From NCBI RefSeq assembly GCF_014256275.1, contig NZ_JACCFE010000005.1, forward strand, positions 62,001-126,000: DNA of 64,000 nucleotides. The letters are read 5' to 3'. Numbering within the stretch: the stretch's first letter is position 1; every line of letters begins with the position of its first letter. A program made the translations under genes and the position numbers. The stretch is from Rhodococcus sp. 4CII. Lineage in GTDB: Bacteria; Actinomycetota; Actinomycetes; Mycobacteriales; Mycobacteriaceae. The notes below the pieces were generated by a model that did not search any database, was not told the DNA's origin, and saw nothing but the letters and a program-made list of their open reading frames with translations. This document shows positions 62,436 to 64,000 of the stretch, one piece after another.

Positions 62436-63341
62436 TCAGCAGGAGGCGCCCGAGGTCACCGTGGAGACGCGGGTGCCGATCCATTGAGCGATCTGGGTGA
62501 GCATCGCTGCCGCATCGTTGAAGGATCCCGAGGGCGCTTCCGCCGCGATGGCCACGGCGAGTTGCCCGCTGCCGGTGGAGATGATGCCGAACTGACGGAC
62601 GAGGTAGCGGCCTTGTTCGTCGGGTCCCCAACCGCCTTTGAAGGAAGTGGTGGGCAGGGTGCCCAGACCCCACCGCTGGTCGGCTTCGACGTCGTCCATG
62701 TACCCGAGGACTTGTGCGGCTTCGGTGTGGCACGGCAGAAATGAGGCGAATTGTGTTTGCGCGGCCAGTGACCATCCTGTCTGCCCGAAGGCGCTGTACT
62801 CGGGACGGGTTTTGCGTGATTCGACGACGGTGGCCGGGTCCCCGAACTGCTGCAGCACCGCTTGCACCTGGGTGGCGGCGACCGGGGGATCGCCGAGCGA
62901 GTCCCAGAGCTGTTCGGCGGCGGCGTTGTCGGATGCGGTGATGGCCTGGGCCACGGAGGTGAGTTGTCCGCTTCCCCCGGGTGCGGTCAGTGCTGCGATG
63001 GCTAGTGGGACTTTGATCGTCGACCACGCGGGCCCGGATTGAAGGGTGCCGGCCACGATCGATTGGCCGCCTCCGACGGGGGCAAGGGCGATTCCGGAGT
63101 CGCCGCCGAGCTGGGCGGCGAGGGTGTCGAATCCGGCCAGTGGACCCTGGCCGGCCGCGGCTGGGGGCGCCGCCGGGACGAGGGGCGTGGTGCTCTCCGG
63201 CGGGACGACCACGATCTGGGTGATCGTCTTGCCGGGACCCGTTCCCGCGTCACCGGAGCGTGGTGGAATGGTGCACGCCGACAGCGCTGCGGCGGCGACC
63301 GCCGCCGCAGCCAGCGCAGACAAAACCCGGCTAGAACACAT
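62436..63341 (-). CDS. beta-lactamase-like serine hydrolase lipoprotein
   Basis: A 301-residue secreted lipoprotein (lipobox LSAC at residues 20-23). It has the three motifs of the penicillin-binding/beta-lactamase class A fold: STIK (SxxK) in PAWSTIKVPLAIAAL, SDN in ITASDNAAAEQLW, and KGG in TTSFKGGWGPDEQ. No Glu-rich omega loop of class A beta-lactamases is obvious, so a D,D-peptidase-like or LppW-like role in the cell envelope is likelier. Its start overlaps the end of the next upstream gene by 11 bp, indicating an operon with it. Confidence 0.75.
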   Translation of the reverse strand: MCSSRVLSALAAAAVAAAALSACTIPPRSGDAGTGPGKTITQIVVVPPESTTPLVPAAPPAAAGQGPLAGFDTLAAQLGGDSGIALAPVGGGQSIVAGTLQSGPAWSTIKVPLAIAALTAPGGSGQLTSVAQAITASDNAAAEQLWDSLGDPPVAATQVQAVLQQFGDPATVVESRKTRPEYSAFGQTGWSLAAQTQFASFLPCHTEAAQVLGYMDDVEADQRWGLGTLPTTSFKGGWGPDEQGRYLVRQFGIISTGSGQLAVAIAAEAPSGSFNDAAAMLTQIAQWIGTRVSTVTSGASC

Positions 63342-63966
63342 AGACCACCGCGTTGTTCCCGCCGGTGCAGGTCACCACCTTCGACCCTGAGCAGCTCATC
63401 GTGTAGGTCTGGCCGGTGACCGGGCTGGTCGCGTTGACCGTGACGGTGCCGCCGCGCTGCGGTTGACTGACGTACTCGAACCGAACCTCTTCGGAGAACT
63501 CGCAGGAGGTGACGTTGCTGCCGACCGCCGAACTCGGGAACTCCGTGCTGGGGAAGACGCTCGCGCAGCGGGTGGAGTACGACGGGACGACTTCACTGCC
63601 GCCGCCCTGTGCCGGTGCCGGACCGGGGACCTGCGGTGCGGGGGAGGTGATGACCACGGTGTGGGTTCCGTCGCCGGCCTGGTTCGCGGCGTCGTTGACG
63701 ATCATCGGCCACACCCAGATGTAGCCGATGATCCCCAGCAGTCCGAGGGTGAGAGCAACCAGTAGCACCCACATCCACGCCAACGATCGGGGTGGCTGCG
63801 GCGGCGGGGGCAGGTACATCGGATGCGGAGTCACGTAGGTCGGCGGGGGAGGAACGTTGGGCGCCGGCGGCGCAGGGTGCTCGGGCTCGTACCCAGGCTG
63901 CGAGTAGATCGGCTGGGTGTGCTGCGGATCGGTATCCCACGGTCGCGGCGGCTGAGGGGAGCTCAT
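63331..63966 (-). CDS. single-pass membrane protein with the shared C-terminal domain
   Basis: A 211-residue protein: a cytoplasmic Pro-rich tail (PPPPTYVTPHPMYLPPPPQP), one helix (WMWVLLVALTLGLLGIIGYI) and an outside domain CASVFPSTEFPSSAVGSNVT, SQPQRGGTVTVNATSPVTGQ and VVTCTGGNNAVVYVF with conserved cysteines. The helix and outside domain closely parallel those of 60498-61472, showing duplication. It heads the operon with the serine-hydrolase lipoprotein. Function unknown; a cell-envelope scaffold or ligand-binding module is possible. Confidence 0.75.
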   Translation of the reverse strand: MSSPQPPRPWDTDPQHTQPIYSQPGYEPEHPAPPAPNVPPPPTYVTPHPMYLPPPPQPPRSLAWMWVLLVALTLGLLGIIGYIWVWPMIVNDAANQAGDGTHTVVITSPAPQVPGPAPAQGGGSEVVPSYSTRCASVFPSTEFPSSAVGSNVTSCEFSEEVRFEYVSQPQRGGTVTVNATSPVTGQTYTMSCSGSKVVTCTGGNNAVVYVF

Positions 63967-64000
63967 CAGGTAATTCCTTGGGGTGCTGGGTGCCGTGAAC

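Overview
The window is high-GC, densely packed actinobacterial DNA. Rhodococcus or a close member of the Nocardiaceae fits best, from the codon use, MHS-type transport, an Lsr2-type DNA-binding module, a mycobacterial-style LpdA flavoprotein, CtaG and a cvn-type sensor operon. No rRNA, tRNA, CRISPR array or complete insertion sequence was seen. Assignments come from reading motifs and recalled family sequences; no database search was run.

Left part (0.7-22 kb): an MDR oxidoreductase; moaA; a GntR/FCD regulator; and a four-gene operon (amidohydrolase, acyl-CoA ligase, SDR, MaoC hydratase) that resembles the CoA-dependent side-chain shortening of hydroxycinnamates described in Rhodococcus. Then come a P450 oxidation set (2Fe-2S flavoreductase, Zn-alcohol dehydrogenase, LuxR/NB-ARC regulator, 3Fe-4S ferredoxin, P450, aldehyde dehydrogenase), an unusual operon of a linalool dehydratase/isomerase-like membrane protein, a small protein and a CtaG-like protein, and an acyl-CoA dehydrogenase.

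Centre (22-47 kb): the main system. An MHS transporter and fdhD lead into two divergent operons. Leftward: galB, galC and a LigM-like tetrahydrofolate O-demethylase. Rightward: folC, pabB, a DesA-like O-demethylase, metF, purU, folD, ligA, ligB, an alpha/beta hydrolase and a muconolactone-isomerase-like protein. A two-component system, folP, a molybdopterin formate-dehydrogenase-like gene (frameshifted as given), an LpdA-type flavoprotein and folE follow. Read together: syringate/3-O-methylgallate/vanillate-type methoxyarenes give their methyl groups to THF; methyl-THF is oxidised by MetF and FolD, formyl-THF is hydrolysed by PurU, and formate would be oxidised by the molybdenum enzyme (moaA, fdhD). 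The ring is opened by LigAB and carried to pyruvate and oxaloacetate by GalB and GalC. FolE, FolP, PabB and FolC would enlarge the folate pool.

A recurring 7-2-7 palindrome (TACGTCA-N2-TGACGTA) precedes at least six transcription units across 8-49 kb, including the two-component kinase, and probably marks one regulon. A second palindrome (GGGTAG-N2-CTACCC) lies 64-67 bp before the alcohol and aldehyde dehydrogenases, one copy beside the LuxR/NB-ARC gene.

Right part (47-64 kb): a MetE-like methyltransferase and an epoxide-hydrolase-like protein (both with the palindrome), a cvn-type kinase/roadblock/GTPase operon without DUF742, a GntR/FCD regulator, and a degraded stretch with gene remnants. 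Beyond that lie accessory genes: a nucleoid protein made of four Lsr2 C-terminal modules on histone-H1-like linkers, a RES/Xre-type toxin-antitoxin pair, and a cassette of membrane proteins and lipoproteins in which two proteins share one C-terminal domain.
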